Shown: positions 1 through 12,344, counted from the first letter of the stretch. The stretch is DNA of 64,000 bases from Paraphaeosphaeria minitans (GCA_015832175.1 WJXW01000005.1:2232001-2296000), one strand, 5' to 3'. Translations and numbers: made by a program. The notes: generated from the sequence alone by a model not told the origin.

Positions 1-3000
1 TCTCGCGAGCCTCCCGGCCTCTGGCTTCCCTAAGGCTGTTGAATGAATCAACCAGCGCATACCGACAGCAGCTACGCGCATTCTCTAAGATCCATGCAAC
101 ATGGAACCAAACACAGGAGGCGCCAAATGCGCAGGCCTACCTAAACAGCGGCGCCATTGCCGGAGCTCGTGACCTTGTCGACGTGCAGAAAGTTTTGGTT
201 ATCGGAGCTGGTGGTCTCAGCATTGGCCAGGCGGGAGAGTTTGACTACTCTGGTATGGAGCGAACTCCACGATAGCTGACCGCTGAATACTGACCTATCT
301 TCAAGGCTCGCAAGCGCTGAAGGCCCTCAAAGAAGCCGGCGTGAAATCCGTGCTCATCAACCCCAACATTGCGACTATCCAGACCTCGCACGTGCTCGCC
401 GATGAAATCTACTACCTACCCGTTACCCCCGAATACGTCGAATATGTAATCCAGAAGGAGAAGCCAGACGGCATCTTCCTTAGCTTTGGTGGTCAGACTG
501 CCCTAAACTTGGGTGTGCAAATGAACAAGAAGGGCATTTTCGAGAAGTACGGCGTCAAGGTCTTGGGAACAAGCATCAAGACGCTCGAGACCAGTGAGGA
601 CCGTGACTTGTTCGCGCGTGCGCTGGACGAGATCGATATTCCCATTGCCAAGTCCATCGCCGTCAACTCCGTCGAAGAGGCGCTCGATGCCGCTGAGAAA
701 GTCGGATACCCCATCATTGTTCGCGCTGCGTACGCGCTCGGTGGTCTTGGCTCAGGATTTGCGAACAATGCAGAGGAGCTCAGAAATTTGTCCGCTCGTT
801 CTCTTTCCCTGTCGCCCCAGATCTTGGTTGAGAAGTCCCTCAAGGGCTGGAAAGAGGCCGAGTACGAGGTGGTACGAGACGCGGCGGATAACTGTATCAC
901 CGTCTGCAACATGGAGAACTTTGACCCTCTGGGTGTACACACTGGTGACAGTATCGTCGTTTCTCCGAGTCAGACGTTCAGCGATGAGGAGTACCACATG
1001 CTTCGTTCCGCGTCTATCAAGATCGTGCGTCACTTGGGCGTTGTAGGTGAATGCAACGTTCAGTACTGCTTGCAACCCGACGGTCTGGACTACAGGGTCA
1101 TTGAGGTCAACGCTCGTCTATCTCGTTCATCTGCTCTAGCTTCGAAGGCCACCGGATACCCTCTAGCCTATACTGCTGCGAAGATCGGCCTTGGCCACAC
1201 TCTGCCTGAGCTCCCTAACGCCGTCACGAAGACTACCACTGCCAACTTCGAGCCCTCCCTTGATTACGTCGTCACCAAGATGCCTAGATGGGATCTTAGC
1301 AAATTCCAGAACGTCAAGCGCGATATTGGCAGTTCGATGAAGTCTGTTGGTGAGGTAATGGCTATTGGACGTACATTCGAGGAGTCATTTCAAAAGGCCT
1401 GCCGGCAGGTAGACCCCAAGTTCCTCGGTTTCGAGGGAGAGAAGTACGGCGAGAACCTCGACGACGAACTTGCGAACCCTACCGACCGCCGATGGCTCGC
1501 TGTTGGCCAGGCCATGTTCCACGAGAACTACACCGTCGACAGGATCCACGACTTGACCAAGATCGACAAGTGGTTCCTGCACAAGCTGATGAACATTGTG
1601 GACTGCACCCGAGAGCTCGAGGAGATTGGCAGCCTCTTCGGCTTGAAGAAGGAGATCATTCTGAAGGCCAAGAAGCTCGGTTTCTCCGACAAGCAGATCG
1701 CGAAGGCTGTCAATAGCACTGAGAACGAGGTCCGAGCCCGCAGGAAGAGCTTTGGTATCAAGCCGTGGGTCAAGAAGATCGACACTCTCGCTGCTGAGTT
1801 CCCCGCAGGTACGTATTCGGATTGTTCCAGATACAAGTTACAGCTAGAACACCTAATTCTCTTTCACTTCCCCCTCATTTTGAGCATTTCGCTGACTTTG
1901 TACCCCGCCCCTTAGATACTAACTACCTGTACACCACCTACAACGCCTCTTCTCACGATGTTACTTTCGATGACCACGGTATCCTTGTTCTTGGAAGCGG
2001 CGTGTACCGCATTGGTAGCTCCGTCGAATTCGATTGGTGTGCGGTCAACGCTACGCGCTCCTTGAGCGCACTCGGCAAGAAGACTGTCATGATCAATTAC
2101 AACCCAGAGGTACGATGCTCCCCCGTAAAAAGCAAAAGCCGCTGTGTCTATGGATACGCCGCACATGAACATATTTTAGTGGCCCAGCTGACTTTGTATT
2201 CATAATCATAGACCTACTCCACCGATTTCGATGTTGCCGACAAGCTGTACTTCGAGGAACTCAGCTACGAGCGTGTCATGGACATTTACGAGCTTGAGAC
2301 CGCCAGCGGTGTCGTTGTCTCCGTTGGAGGCCAGTTGCCCCAGAATATTGCCCTCAAGCTTCAAGAGGACGGAAAGGCCAAGGTACTGGGTACAGATCCT
2401 GCCGATATCGACAAGGCAGAGGACCGTCACAAGTTCTCTTCGATCCTGGACTCGATTGGTGTGGACCAGCCGGCCTGGAAGGAGCTTACCTCTTACGAGG
2501 ACGCCAAGAAGTTTGTTGAGCAGGTTGGATACCCCGTGCTCGTCCGTCCTTCGTACGTCCTTTCCGGTGCTGCTATGACAGTCATCCGCAGCGAGAACGA
2601 GCTCCAAGAAAAGCTCACTGCCGCGTCCAACGTCTCTCCTGACCACCCTGTCGTCATCACTCAATACATTGACGGCGCGGAGGAGATCGACTGCGATGCT
2701 GTCGCTTCTAACGGCAAGGTCATTGTACATGCTGTCAGCGAGCACGTTGAGAACGCAGGTGTTCACTCTGGTGACGCAACGCTTGTTCTGCCACCTGTCA
2801 ACCTAGATGACCGAATCAAGGAGCGTGTCAGGGAGATCGCGGACAAGGTCGCCAAGGCCTGGAACATCACCGGTCCCTTCAACATGCAGATCATCAAGCA
2901 ACACGTCGAAGGCGAGGAGCCTAAACTCAAGGTTATTGAGTGCAACCTCCGTGCTTCTCGATCTTTCCCCTTCGTCAGCAAGGTTCTCGGTACCAACTTC

Positions 3001-3730
3001 ATTGATGTGGCTACCAAGGCTCTCGTCGGTCGTGACGTGCCTGAGCCTACCGACCTGATGGCTGTCAAGCGTGATTACGTTGCCACCAAGGTCCCGCAAT
3101 TCTCATGGACTAGGTTGGCTGGTGCCGACCCATACGTGGGCGTCGAGATGGCTTCAACTGGTGAGATGGCTTGCTTCGGAAAGGACCTCATCGAGGCCTA
3201 CTGGACATCCGCTCAATCGACTATGAACTTCCGTCTCCCAGTACCGGGTGAGGGTCTGCTCTTCGGCGGTGACACCGAGTCTGGCTACCTTGTCCAGATC
3301 GCAAAGTATATTCACCACCTCGGCTACAAGTTCTACGCTGCCAACGACGCAATCAAGCAGCTGCTTGAGAAGAACACCGAAGGTCTCACCGTCGAGGTCA
3401 TCGAGTTTCCTAAGGAGGACAAGAGGGCCCTTCGTGACGTTTTCCAGAAGTACGACATCAAGGGTGTGTTCAACCTGGCCAGATACAGGGCCAGCTCGCT
3501 ACTTGATGAGGACTATGTGATGAGGAGGAACGCGGTCGACTTTGGCGTGCCGCTTTTCATGGAGCCCAAAGTGAGTTGATCCTACCCACTTGAGTTCGAG
3601 CATACAGACGCTAACATACTTCCAGACGGCCGTCCTCTTCGCTCAGTGCATGAAGGAGAAGCTGCCCAAGAAGGAGGGTATTCCTAGCGAAGTCCGATCG
3701 TGGAGCGACTTCGTTGGTGGCCGACCGTAG
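1..3730 (+). CDS. CPA2: Arginine-specific carbamoyl-phosphate synthase, large chain, mitochondrial (5' partial)
   Basis: Makes carbamoyl phosphate from bicarbonate, ammonia (supplied by the small glutaminase subunit) and 2 ATP for arginine synthesis. Exons inferred: <1-252, 306-1808, 1916-2109, 2212-3570, 3626-3730; all phases join and give 1136 visible residues, close to the full family length, so only the first residues lie outside the window. The visible N terminus is rich in Arg, Ser and Leu with few acids, like a mitochondrial presequence, which fits the arginine-specific rather than the URA3/pyr-type CAD enzyme. The first synthetase half begins with [26 protein letters not shown] sequence. 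Each half has an ATP-grasp core (for example [21 protein letters not shown] and [16 protein letters not shown]). The C-terminal allosteric region follows (around YKFYAANDA). Introns are 53, 107, 102 and 55 bp. The start codon is not seen; in-frame TTG and internal ATGs should not be taken as starts. Confidence 0.95.
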
Positions 3731-4228
3731 TCGCCTCACGTTTCCACTCAATGGAATGCAAGAGAGCTTGGAGATTTAGCAGCTGCAGATTTGATACCAC
3801 CTCGAGGGAGATCCCAGCGTGGAGATTAGGGAAGGGAAGCGATGTAGGAGATGATGATTGTGTATATAGCGCCCCACACAAGTGGCTGCGCATGCTCATT
3901 CGAAGGCGTCTTTGGTATCAGTGTACACTGTATCTGAAAGGGTGGCCTTCTGGTTCGTGCGTATTTTGCGAGGTGTATCTTAGTATGGTAATTGGAATGT
4001 TATCCCCGTCTCTTCTCACTGCGCGTCTATTGATTTTTTTTTCGTATGGCAAATCGTTGCATATTGTTGGCACCAGCGGGAAATGTTAAACATCAGCTCC
4101 TGGCAGCTATGGTGCACGGACCGTTTGGGGAAAGCGCGTTCGCGTCCCCAGTTCGATTGATTTGAGACTAGGCCTCCGTTCTCAAACACGTCTCACCCCG
4201 CCATACACAATCCTCCCACACCCGCGAC
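3731..4228. other. Intergenic, 3' UTR of CPA2 and promoter of dynactin p50
   Basis: No supportable ORF. The interval should hold the CPA2 3' UTR and the promoter of the next gene. A T-rich run lies near 4030-4045 and CCCCGCCATACACAATCC-type pyrimidine sequence lies just before the ATG at 4229. Confidence 0.6.
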
Positions 4229-5485
4229 ATGGCGGAAGCTTCCAAAGTCAAGTACGACAGCCTCCCGGGAATCGATACCGCGCCTGATGTCTACGAGACG
4301 CCCGAACTCGCCGAGGACGTGAGCACCATCCCAGCGTCCACCGCTGTTTCCGATTCCGAAGGCGACGACGATCCCGAATCTTCGGCCGTACGACACCAGC
4401 ACTTACAGACTGACCAGGCACGGAGCCGATTCCAGCCTACAAGAGTAGATGCGAATGGCGTGGACTTCTCGGACAACATCAGCGCACGGCGCTCATACCG
4501 CACATCAACGCGTGCGCGACGGAGAGGCGATATACTAGGCGACGACAGCGATGAGGAGCAGGAGTCGTTTGAGCGGAAGCTCATGCGGGTGAAGCAGGAG
4601 ATGCGGGACCTGGAGGTCGAGCATCAGGAGCGAGTCAAATCGGGGGACAAGAGCAAAGTGGAGGAGAGAGACCCCAGAGAAATCATGGACTTCATATCGG
4701 ACAAGGTGGACCAGATCTACGCCATGCGGAGAGGTGGCGTACGAGGTGCAGAGCCGCAACTCGATCGGACCATCGACAAGTTCAACAACTATGCGCCCTT
4801 CGAACCTTCGAGTCGCATCACCAAAGCCATCGCGAGTCAGCCGCCGCTCCCGGGCTCCCAGGTCCAAAGAGGTCAGCTGGAATTCGTGCTGGACCAGGCG
4901 AAGCAGTTCGACGAAAGATTATCAAAGCTGGAGTCAAGCCTAGGATTAGATGGAAACACCATGCCCGACCTCGGAGACAAGGCGCCTTTCCCCGTGTTTG
5001 CTACATTGGAGAGGATCGAGCAGACAGTCGGACTCGTGAGCGATGCGAGCCAGGGCAATTTAGAAGCAGCGGGCGCGCAGATCAAGAAGATGATTGCAGA
5101 CGCAGAGCAACTGAAAGAACTGCGTGCAGACAGCTCTCGCGACGGGGAGTCGCCCAACCCCGAGCAAGAAGCCAAGATCAACGCGCTCTATGGCACACTG
5201 CCTTCTATCGACAAGCTCTCACCTGTTCTGCCCATGATGCTGGAGCGATTACGGACGCTGAGGCTGGTACATACGAGCGCGTGGGCGGCCGACGATGTGC
5301 TCACGGAGCTGGAAACCCGCCAGTCACAGCAAGAGGCGGAGATCAAGAAGTGGGAGCAGTCAATACAGGAGATTGAGGCCGATGTGAAGAAGTGCGAGGC
5401 CGCTATGCAGAGCAACATGCATACAGTCGGCGACTGGGTCAAGAAGATAGAAGAGAGGGTGGCCAAGCTACCTGGTAGCGATTGA
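4229..5485 (+). CDS. DCTN2: Dynactin subunit 2 (p50 dynamitin)
   Basis: Single exon, 418 aa. Dynamitin belongs to the shoulder of dynactin, the cofactor that links cytoplasmic dynein to cargo and makes it processive on microtubules. The N terminus carries the conserved segment LPGIDTAPDVYETPELAED (about residues 12-30), which matches the LPGIA..EPDVYET start of dynamitins. It is followed by an acidic, Ser-rich linker and several heptad-rich stretches (about 105-140, 215-235, 355-415) expected to form coiled coils. Length matches the roughly 400 aa of the family. The first ATG in frame directly precedes the conserved motif, so the start is secure. It is tandem with CPA2 but functionally unrelated. 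Homology is by recognition of the N-terminal motif and coiled-coil layout; the rest is poorly conserved between fungi. Confidence 0.9.
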   Translation: MAEASKVKYDSLPGIDTAPDVYETPELAEDVSTIPASTAVSDSEGDDDPESSAVRHQHLQTDQARSRFQPTRVDANGVDFSDNISARRSYRTSTRARRRGDILGDDSDEEQESFERKLMRVKQEMRDLEVEHQERVKSGDKSKVEERDPREIMDFISDKVDQIYAMRRGGVRGAEPQLDRTIDKFNNYAPFEPSSRITKAIASQPPLPGSQVQRGQLEFVLDQAKQFDERLSKLESSLGLDGNTMPDLGDKAPFPVFATLERIEQTVGLVSDASQGNLEAAGAQIKKMIADAEQLKELRADSSRDGESPNPEQEAKINALYGTLPSIDKLSPVLPMMLERLRTLRLVHTSAWAADDVLTELETRQSQQEAEIKKWEQSIQEIEADVKKCEAAMQSNMHTVGDWVKKIEERVAKLPGSD

Positions 5486-6034
5486 AGGCCGTGGGAGATG
5501 GATTAGGAGAATGAAGGAGCGTCGCTTGCCTATGTGGGGCCATTCTCGACGATGTTAGTGTGATATAGGAAATGAGTGGAGGGAGGCATGAGCAAGCACG
5601 TAGATACCCAACCTTTTGTTTGCATATCGTACCATCACATTACCCAATGGCTTAATATTCCTCAAAACGCTTTGCGCGATGTACCCCTATCGTTTTTCTT
5701 TGCTGGGTCGCTACCTCCTCCTTCAGCTGCATGTGATGAGCCGTGCCAAGCTGCTGACGAGGAAAACCAGGGCCAACTACTCGTACGAATCCCATGAGCA
5801 AGCATCCTATTTCGCTTGCCTAATTCCATGTCTCAATTTGCTTGGCCCCGAGTACTGTACGAGTTATTACCGTGGAGAATGAGGCGGTGCACAGGTGGAA
5901 GAGTCACACCAGATGGTCTTGGTGTGCCCAACTTTCAGTAGGCCAACCTGATTCTGATTCTCCATGTTGCAGATTCGTTCGAGGAGCTCCTATAACCTGG
6001 GACATCTCGAAGCAACTAGGAAACGAAATGACCA
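5486..6034. other. Intergenic region
   Basis: Downstream of dynactin p50. Short ORFs in several frames (for example 5576-5882) overlap each other and show no protein-like composition. No repeat or RNA gene seen. Confidence 0.5.
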
Positions 6035-6427
6035 TCACACACTTCGCCAGTACCAGCAAAACTTCCACTTGGTATATCTCCAGCGCAGGTCTCCTCTTCC
6101 CATAGATGGGCTGCGCAAACCCTGATCCCACAGCACCCACTCGACATCTCGCCACGCAGGAATACAGTGAAATTTCCTCGGCGGCTCCTTCTGCCATGCC
6201 GTCTTCTCCTCCGCCGTGCCATTCAACAGCAGCGCGTGTGCCACCGAGCCCCTCCGCTCCGTACTGCGCGCGTCCCAGTAGTTGTACTTCGTGATCGTCA
6301 GTATCGTAGCAGTCCGGCCGTACCCCAAATACCACATATCCCTTGTCAAGTGGTGCGGTCCCCCCTGATAGCACTCTTCATCCTGCTCGTGCGCAATTGC
6401 GAAACGCTGGCTAGTAGGATTAATCAT
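6035..6427 (-). CDS. Possible small hypothetical protein (or one exon of it)
   Basis: Open frame of 130 codons on the minus strand. Of the frames open here this one looks most like real protein, with a balanced, aromatic-rich middle (DMWYLGYGRTATILTITKYN, then RKFHCIPAWRDVEWVLWDQG). I do not recognise the family. The first codons may be intronic, because a possible acceptor (CTACTAG) sits a few codons inside. The last ~20 residues are unusually Trp/Lys-rich and may also run into an intron. It lies between dynactin p50 and the alcohol dehydrogenase, just downstream of the latter in the same orientation. Two other overlapping frames are open here, so it could equally be chance. Confidence 0.25.
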   Translation of the reverse strand: MINPTSQRFAIAHEQDEECYQGGPHHLTRDMWYLGYGRTATILTITKYNYWDARSTERRGSVAHALLLNGTAEEKTAWQKEPPRKFHCIPAWRDVEWVLWDQGLRSPSMGRGDLRWRYTKWKFCWYWRSV

Positions 6428-6640
6428 CTCTCGTCAGCGAATCTTGATGATAGTTAGGAAAGCGCTCGCTACTCGGTGTGAATCATTCCTCGGTGGGGGG
6501 CATAGTTGGCATCATCTGCGATTCGGCAGCGACGCGTCACTGAGTTACGTAGCACACAAATACGCAAACAAACACTTCACGTTGTTCAACGGAAATTCAT
6601 TCGGAATAGGAGAAGTACATTGTGCAGAATTGGATCCATC

Positions 6641-7744
6641 TTACAACTGAGACTGCTCCTTGTCTTCATTGACGAGCACGTATCTGTACCTTGCTTTGCC
6701 GTCTTCGAAATCCACGACGCTCTGATTGGCTTCACGCATCGGTCGTTGCTGTACCCAAGGCTTTATAGCATTTGCAGCAGCGAATTGCAACATTTCCTCT
6801 ATATCCTTGGGACTCCCAATCTGACTGCCGCCAATCTTGCAGCCTTTCGCGATCAAGGCGAATGCGGCGATAGGAGGGAGATCTCCCTCTGGAGCCCCCA
6901 CTTGGATGAATGTACCATTCGTCCGGAGGAGGCGCAGGTAACCTGAAAGTGGCATATCCGGCGAGGACACTGTTGAGATGATGAGGTCGAGGGAGCGCGA
7001 ATGTTTCTTCTCCCATTTCTCGTCTTCGTTCGTTGCGATAAAGTCATCCGCCCCAAGACTCTTTGCATCCTTAGCCTTGTTCCGTCTCCTACTGATCGCG
7101 ACCACTTTCTCGCATCCGAGTGCTTTCGAAAAAAGGACACCAAAATGACCCAATCCACCCAATCCTACAATGGCAACCTTTTTCCCAGGCCCAGCACCGT
7201 TGTTCTTCATTGGTGCGTACACAGTAATTCCTCCACACATCATGGGCGCCGCATCCACGCTCTTCACCCGCTCTGGTATCTTGACCGCAAAGTGCGCTGC
7301 AACTCGGGTGTAGTCCGCATAACCGCCCATGCTCCAGTAATTGTGCTCCCTGTACAGACCGTTGTACGTACCGACGAAGCCCTTCCCGCAGTGTTGCTCC
7401 ATTCCCGTCGAGCACTCTTCGCAGTCTGCCTTTAGACAGCTTGCCGCCTGAGCACCAACGCCGGCACGATCGCCAATCTGAAAACGCTGAGCGGCAGGTG
7501 ACGAACCTCGCCGCACGACGTGGCCGACGATTTCGTGGCCGACGCAAGTGGGATAGTGCGTTGCGCCCCAGCCTTCGCGTAGGGTATGGATATCGGTACC
7601 GCAAATACCGCAATGTGTGATCTTGATGTCGATGTCTGTTTCGGCAAAAGGTTTGGGGGTAAATGCCTCCCACCGCATATTACCCTGCGCCGACTTGGGG
7701 TCATAACCAACCCAGCCGTGAAAAGTGTCTGGGGAGGACGTCAT
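6641..7744 (-). CDS. Zinc-dependent NADP(H) alcohol dehydrogenase, cinnamyl alcohol dehydrogenase (ADH6/7-like) group
   Basis: Single exon, 367 aa, the usual length for medium-chain dehydrogenases. Such enzymes reversibly reduce aldehydes to alcohols with NADPH and have broad substrates in fungi. Visible features: catalytic-zinc ligands C48 (in HCGICGTDIH) and H70-E71 (VGHEIVG); the structural-zinc cysteine cluster near 103-117 (SCLKADCEEC....QHC); the Rossmann motif GLGGLGH near residue 195; and the Arg-rich loop after the second strand (SRRRNKAKDA), which favours NADP over NAD. The start is the first ATG, 10 residues before the conserved GWVGYD region. No signal peptide, so cytosolic. It is the most 5.5-kb-proximal member of a run of oxidoreductase genes up to 19.8 kb; whether they share a pathway is unknown. 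Confidence 0.92.
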   Translation of the reverse strand: MTSSPDTFHGWVGYDPKSAQGNMRWEAFTPKPFAETDIDIKITHCGICGTDIHTLREGWGATHYPTCVGHEIVGHVVRRGSSPAAQRFQIGDRAGVGAQAASCLKADCEECSTGMEQHCGKGFVGTYNGLYREHNYWSMGGYADYTRVAAHFAVKIPERVKSVDAAPMMCGGITVYAPMKNNGAGPGKKVAIVGLGGLGHFGVLFSKALGCEKVVAISRRRNKAKDAKSLGADDFIATNEDEKWEKKHSRSLDLIISTVSSPDMPLSGYLRLLRTNGTFIQVGAPEGDLPPIAAFALIAKGCKIGGSQIGSPKDIEEMLQFAAANAIKPWVQQRPMREANQSVVDFEDGKARYRYVLVNEDKEQSQL

Positions 7745-8998
7745 GATATTTGCAGGTCGTCAGGGTTCAAACGAGGTTCCTTTGCGCGATATGGGCGTGG
7801 GGATCGTAGTCTAATTGCTCAACAAACGTTCAGCAGGAATGGGTGGGCGTTTGCAGTGTCTCAGTTCGGGGCCGCGATGGAGCGTAGGGAAGAAAAGGTC
7901 AAGCAAGTGTTTCGCGCCGACAATACCTAGTCGGCTGGCAGAAATTATCCGAGGTAGGTTCCTAGCATGTGTGTCGCCCCGCTGTCTGCTACGCTCGATA
8001 TTCCTGGAGACCGCGGTTGTGGAGGTCTTATCTCCACTTAGCTCCATTACGGTAGGTACCTAGTCGTTCACGTACGAGTCATGTAGCCTGGACTGGCGTC
8101 GTGACCAGAATCAGTGCCAACATTTCATGCAGCCTTCATTCGCGGATTTTTAACGAGTAATTGTATTTGGTGTATTAACAAGAGACATTCATTTGATTTA
8201 AAACGGGTTAGAACAGCGTAAATGCAAGTGAGTGAGGTCCATTGTACCTAGATACCCAGTTGCATGGCAGATGAGGTTGGGCTAACCTCCCTTTTACCTA
8301 TCCCAAACTGACATTGAAGAATTTTTTGCCATCAGCACGTACATCAAATGTTCCCGTCAACCGTTCGAATGTTGATTTGCGAAGCGTGGAGTCACAACTG
8401 TATCCAACTCCGTTTCCCTGTAGAGTACCTGTTAAGTTCAGCTATCATCATTGTCTCGATCCTATACCATGTACTGGTCATCGAAACATACCTCCAAAAT
8501 CCGCAAGATCAGCGGAATCATACGAGTGATCCGATCGTGGTCTGTCACGGACGAAGGCCGGCGGGGCTTTCTGAGTATACGTGGCAAATGACGTTGCTGA
8601 GAAACATGCAAGGGAAACACAAATCTTGCAGTTTGTAGGTATACTTCGCATCTTTTCCCGCATCATTCGAAGTCGTAACTTGTGAGTCTTCAGAACCAGG
8701 ATGGATAAACACACAACATAGCGGACCGTCGAGACAAGCAGTAGGCGACCAGTCGATATCAACAGCTCCGATTCGTGTTAAAAATTGCGATATCGGGCAG
8801 TTCTATTGTTCCACAGTTCCATAAAGATAGGAGAGTTGAAGTCTAAGCTGAAACCTCGCGTCACGACAAGTGAATCATCCATTTGAAAATAATGTACATT
8901 GATGTTGGTGATGAAATTAAATATTATGTGCGCTCGCACGGTGGCTAACATGGGTGCAGGGCCCGCAACCTGGTATATCACGTCCGGCCTTTGAACGT
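7745..8998. other. Intergenic region
   Basis: 1.25 kb between two minus-strand genes. Only short, mutually overlapping ORFs. AT-rich segments near 8150-8200 and 8880-8930. Expected to contain the alcohol dehydrogenase promoter and the GMC oxidoreductase 3' UTR. Nothing else recognised. Confidence 0.5.
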
Positions 8999-11097
8999 CT
9001 ATGACGACTTTTTAGCATCCGCCAAAATGACGTCGGACGCCTTTTCGGCGATGATGTAGATAGGCACACTGATGTAGGTGCCCGGAATCTTAGGGAACGA
9101 GCTCGCGTCTACCACCCTCAGGCCGTCAATACCTCTGACCTTGAAGTTTGTGTCGAGCACCGCGTTCACATCATCATCAGCACCGATGGGGGCAGTGCAG
9201 GAAGCATGATGTCCCCAAGCCTCGTTCCTGGTAAACTCCTTCAGCTGCGCGTCTGTCTTGACGTTGCTGCCAGGCCAAACCTCCGTGAACTTGCCGTCAA
9301 GAGGGATCAGATCCTGGAATGCCCGTCGTCCGTACTTGAGACCTTCGATCAGCGCATCGACATCCTCGTCACCGCCGACATCGAAGTTGCGCTTGCGAAT
9401 GTCCGGCATGTCCTGCGGATCTGTGCTGCGGAGAGTGACGGTACCAGCATTGTTGCGCGACTCGGCCTTGAGCGTCAGCCATGTCCAGTGGTTGCCTCCC
9501 GCAGTTGCGTTCGCGAAGTAGTTCGGGTAGTAGCCGTTGAAGTACGCCGGCCAACCAGCAACGAACAAATCGGAGTTGCCGTTGGGGGAGGTCGTGGATT
9601 TTTTCGTGATCGCAATGGCGACACCGTTGGTAGCGTAGGTACCCTTGTTGATGGCAGGTTGATCCTCCCACTTCTCCAAGCAGGCATCGTAGCCTTGCAG
9701 GAAAGTGCAACCCTTCAGTAAAGCGAGCGGAGATGGCGCCGCACCGATCATGGGGATTTCGTACCGGTCCTGCAAGTTGGTGCCAACACCTGGAAGATCT
9801 TTGACGATCTCGATTCCGAATTTATTCAACTCAGCCTTGGGACCCACTCCGGATAGCTTCAGGATCTGAGGTGTGTTGAAGGCGCCGGCCGACAGGATGA
9901 CTTCGCGGGTGGCGGTGACCGAGCCTGGGGTACCTTTGCCGGTTGCAGCCCCTGACTGGCGACGAGGATCGGCACCGTACAATGACTGCCCGGTCAGAAA
10001 GTTAACACCAGTTGCTTTCGGGTTTCCGTTCGTGCTTTGGTCGAACTTAAGAGTGGTAACGAGCGTGTTGAGCTGAATGTCGAGCTGGTATTTCCGGCTG
10101 CCGTCTGAGTTCTTGGCGTTGATGACGGAGTTCAGTAAATCCACGGGACCAGCACGCTTGTATTCAGGAATCTTCATGGCCAGAGGAACCTGCCACAAGC
10201 CCTCCTCAGAGTCCCGTCCAGCATCATCGTTGTTGATATCGCGAAGCAAGATCTGGGCCAGGCCAGTGACTGAGGTTATGAGTGAACCAAGAACAGTCTG
10301 GCCCATTCCACTGGCAGCGGCAACTACCAGAGACAGCACCTTGAAGTCTTGGGCGATCAGCGTTAGCTGGGTCAATGAAGTCTCAAGCCAACCGCTGTAT
10401 CCGTGGCCCGCAATACTGCTCGGCAAGTAGCGAGACTTTTCGAGGCGCTCGAAGTATTTGCGCATATTGTCAGGAGCCCAAGTGCTATCTCCGGTGATGT
10501 CTTGGATATACTGCCAATCACTGCGGAAGGGATAGGTGGTGATGAGGGCGTTGTGGCTGGTGCAGCCTCCGAGGGATCCAACACGAGGATAGAGGATACC
10601 CAGAGGTTGAGCTCCCGGAGGCGGGTTCGCGCCAGTGTAGCGTGTTCCATTGGCCATCTCATAGGTGAGTTTGCTGTCCCGCCTCATCTGGGTCTCGTCA
10701 TCGTATTGCTTCACAAAGAAGTCCCAGCGCATGGGCTCGTACTCCGACGCGACCGCATGGAGAGCAGGCACGTTGTACTGGGTAGAGTTCGTCTCATCGC
10801 CACCCGCCTCGAGCAGAAGCACCTTGTGTCCGCCCAGAGCGAGTTTGGCGGCCAAAGGAGCACCACCAGCACCAGAGCCGACAATCACATACTCGTAGTC
10901 CTCAAGAGTCGTAGATGAGGCGGAGTCGTTGACGGCACGCTTGACATTCACGCCACTGAATGGCGTGTGAGAAGCACCATCACTATATTTGAAGTCAATA
11001 CTTTGACACGGAAGGGAAGTTGGAGAAAAACTTTGACATACATGAACCGCGCCGCAGCAACAGAAGTCAAGAACGAAATTGCGGTGAAGGCCTTCAT
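8999..11097 (-). CDS. Secreted GMC-family FAD oxidoreductase (choline dehydrogenase / aryl-alcohol oxidase-like)
   Basis: Two exons in coding order: 11097-11042 and 10955-8999, separated by an 86-bp intron (donor GTATGT, acceptor TTCAG); 670 aa. The first exon encodes a signal peptide (MKAFTAISFLTSVAAARF); a model starting at 10951 would miss it. The FAD-binding GxGxxG motif is at 45-50 (VGSGAGG), with the GMC N-terminal signature around GSLGGCTSHNALI. A second GMC signature (GAFNTPQILKLSGVGP) follows. The catalytic His is in NEAWGHHASC (about 601-602), and the C terminus has the usual P..YI.AEKASD ending. GMC enzymes oxidise alcohols or sugars, usually to H2O2 when O2 is the acceptor; the substrate cannot be read from sequence. 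It lies between an alcohol dehydrogenase and a CFEM receptor in the oxidoreductase-rich stretch. Confidence 0.92.
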
Positions 11098-12344
11098 GTT
11101 GGATTACTTAATAGGCAATCCGGGTAATAATGAACGACAGAAAAGACTGTGGTACCAGAACCTGGCAGATAAAAAAGAGCGAATGCAGGCTGAAGAGCCA
11201 AGATAATGGCGCTTGGAGAGTATTATTATACAGGCATGAGGAGCCCATGGAGCATTAGGGGCAACGTCGCCGTGGCAAGAAAAAGCATGCAGACACCACA
11301 ATCGGATGAAGGCGGCGTCATCCAAGCTGCTGGGTACGTGTTCTCGATATTGAGATCGTCAAGCATGCATCCGTGAACTGATCCTTGCAGTGTGCGCCAT
11401 GTCAACCCCCGTTACAGTAAAGCCCATGCGGGGAAGCGGTTTGGCTGTTATCCGAAGCGGTTGTCGCGGCGTCTGAAACACTACGGTACGACCAGGATTG
11501 CACGGTTCGCAACGACTCTCACGTTTTTGATCGGACCGAGTCTACGGAAGCACCACTGAGGTACCTACAATCAGTGAAGCTTTGGTGACTTGAAAGTACA
11601 CAGTATGTTCTCGAAGTACGATGCGTGACGACCGGGCGCAGGAGATCGGCAGATTCGTCGTGTGCATGCAAATATGCATCCTCATTAACTGCCTTTGTGC
11701 TATTGTACACCCTGCCAGGAAGATTGGGCACGTAGCGTGGTAGGGATGATCGGGCCTCCTTATGGCCTTCTACAAGAGCAAATCCAGACACGCTACGCGC
11801 ACCCTGGGAGGTTGTATAACCCCTACTAAGAGTACTTTACTTTGCCGCACTTGGACAGGATCTACCCCATGCCGCGTGCGGCGTGATGCTTTCGGGGCAC
11901 CGGACCAGTAGCAGTCACGTGTAGCGGGGCCAATCATAGCACCTGTGTGAGATTGATCACGCTCTTTGATTGGCATGTAGGTACTGGTTTCAACAGCTGA
12001 CTGAATCTGATTGAGTGTCCTGAAAATACAGGCACACAGGACCCCTCACCGCCAGGTCACATTCGTAATCCGAATTCCTGGAAACGGTCCTTCTCCATCC
12101 ACTCAGGCACCCTTCGGGGGAACCATGGCAAAAGCCGTGTCGAAGCCAACCCGGTCACTATCCCTTGCAACCAGTGTGGGATGACAAGTGGGGGGACTTG
12201 TGCGCGTACTGTTCAACGGAACAAGAAAACTTGGTTGTTAAATTGCAATGTGTACCTGTGTAGAATCCAGCTTCACGAAGTGCCACATTGTTTTTCCTAA
12301 CTCAACTCATAACGCTCATTACTGCATATTCCAGAAACAACACC
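11098..12344. other. Intergenic region
   Basis: 1.25 kb between divergently transcribed genes (GMC oxidoreductase to the left, CFEM receptor to the right), so both promoters should lie here. No convincing ORF, repeat or RNA gene. Confidence 0.5.
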
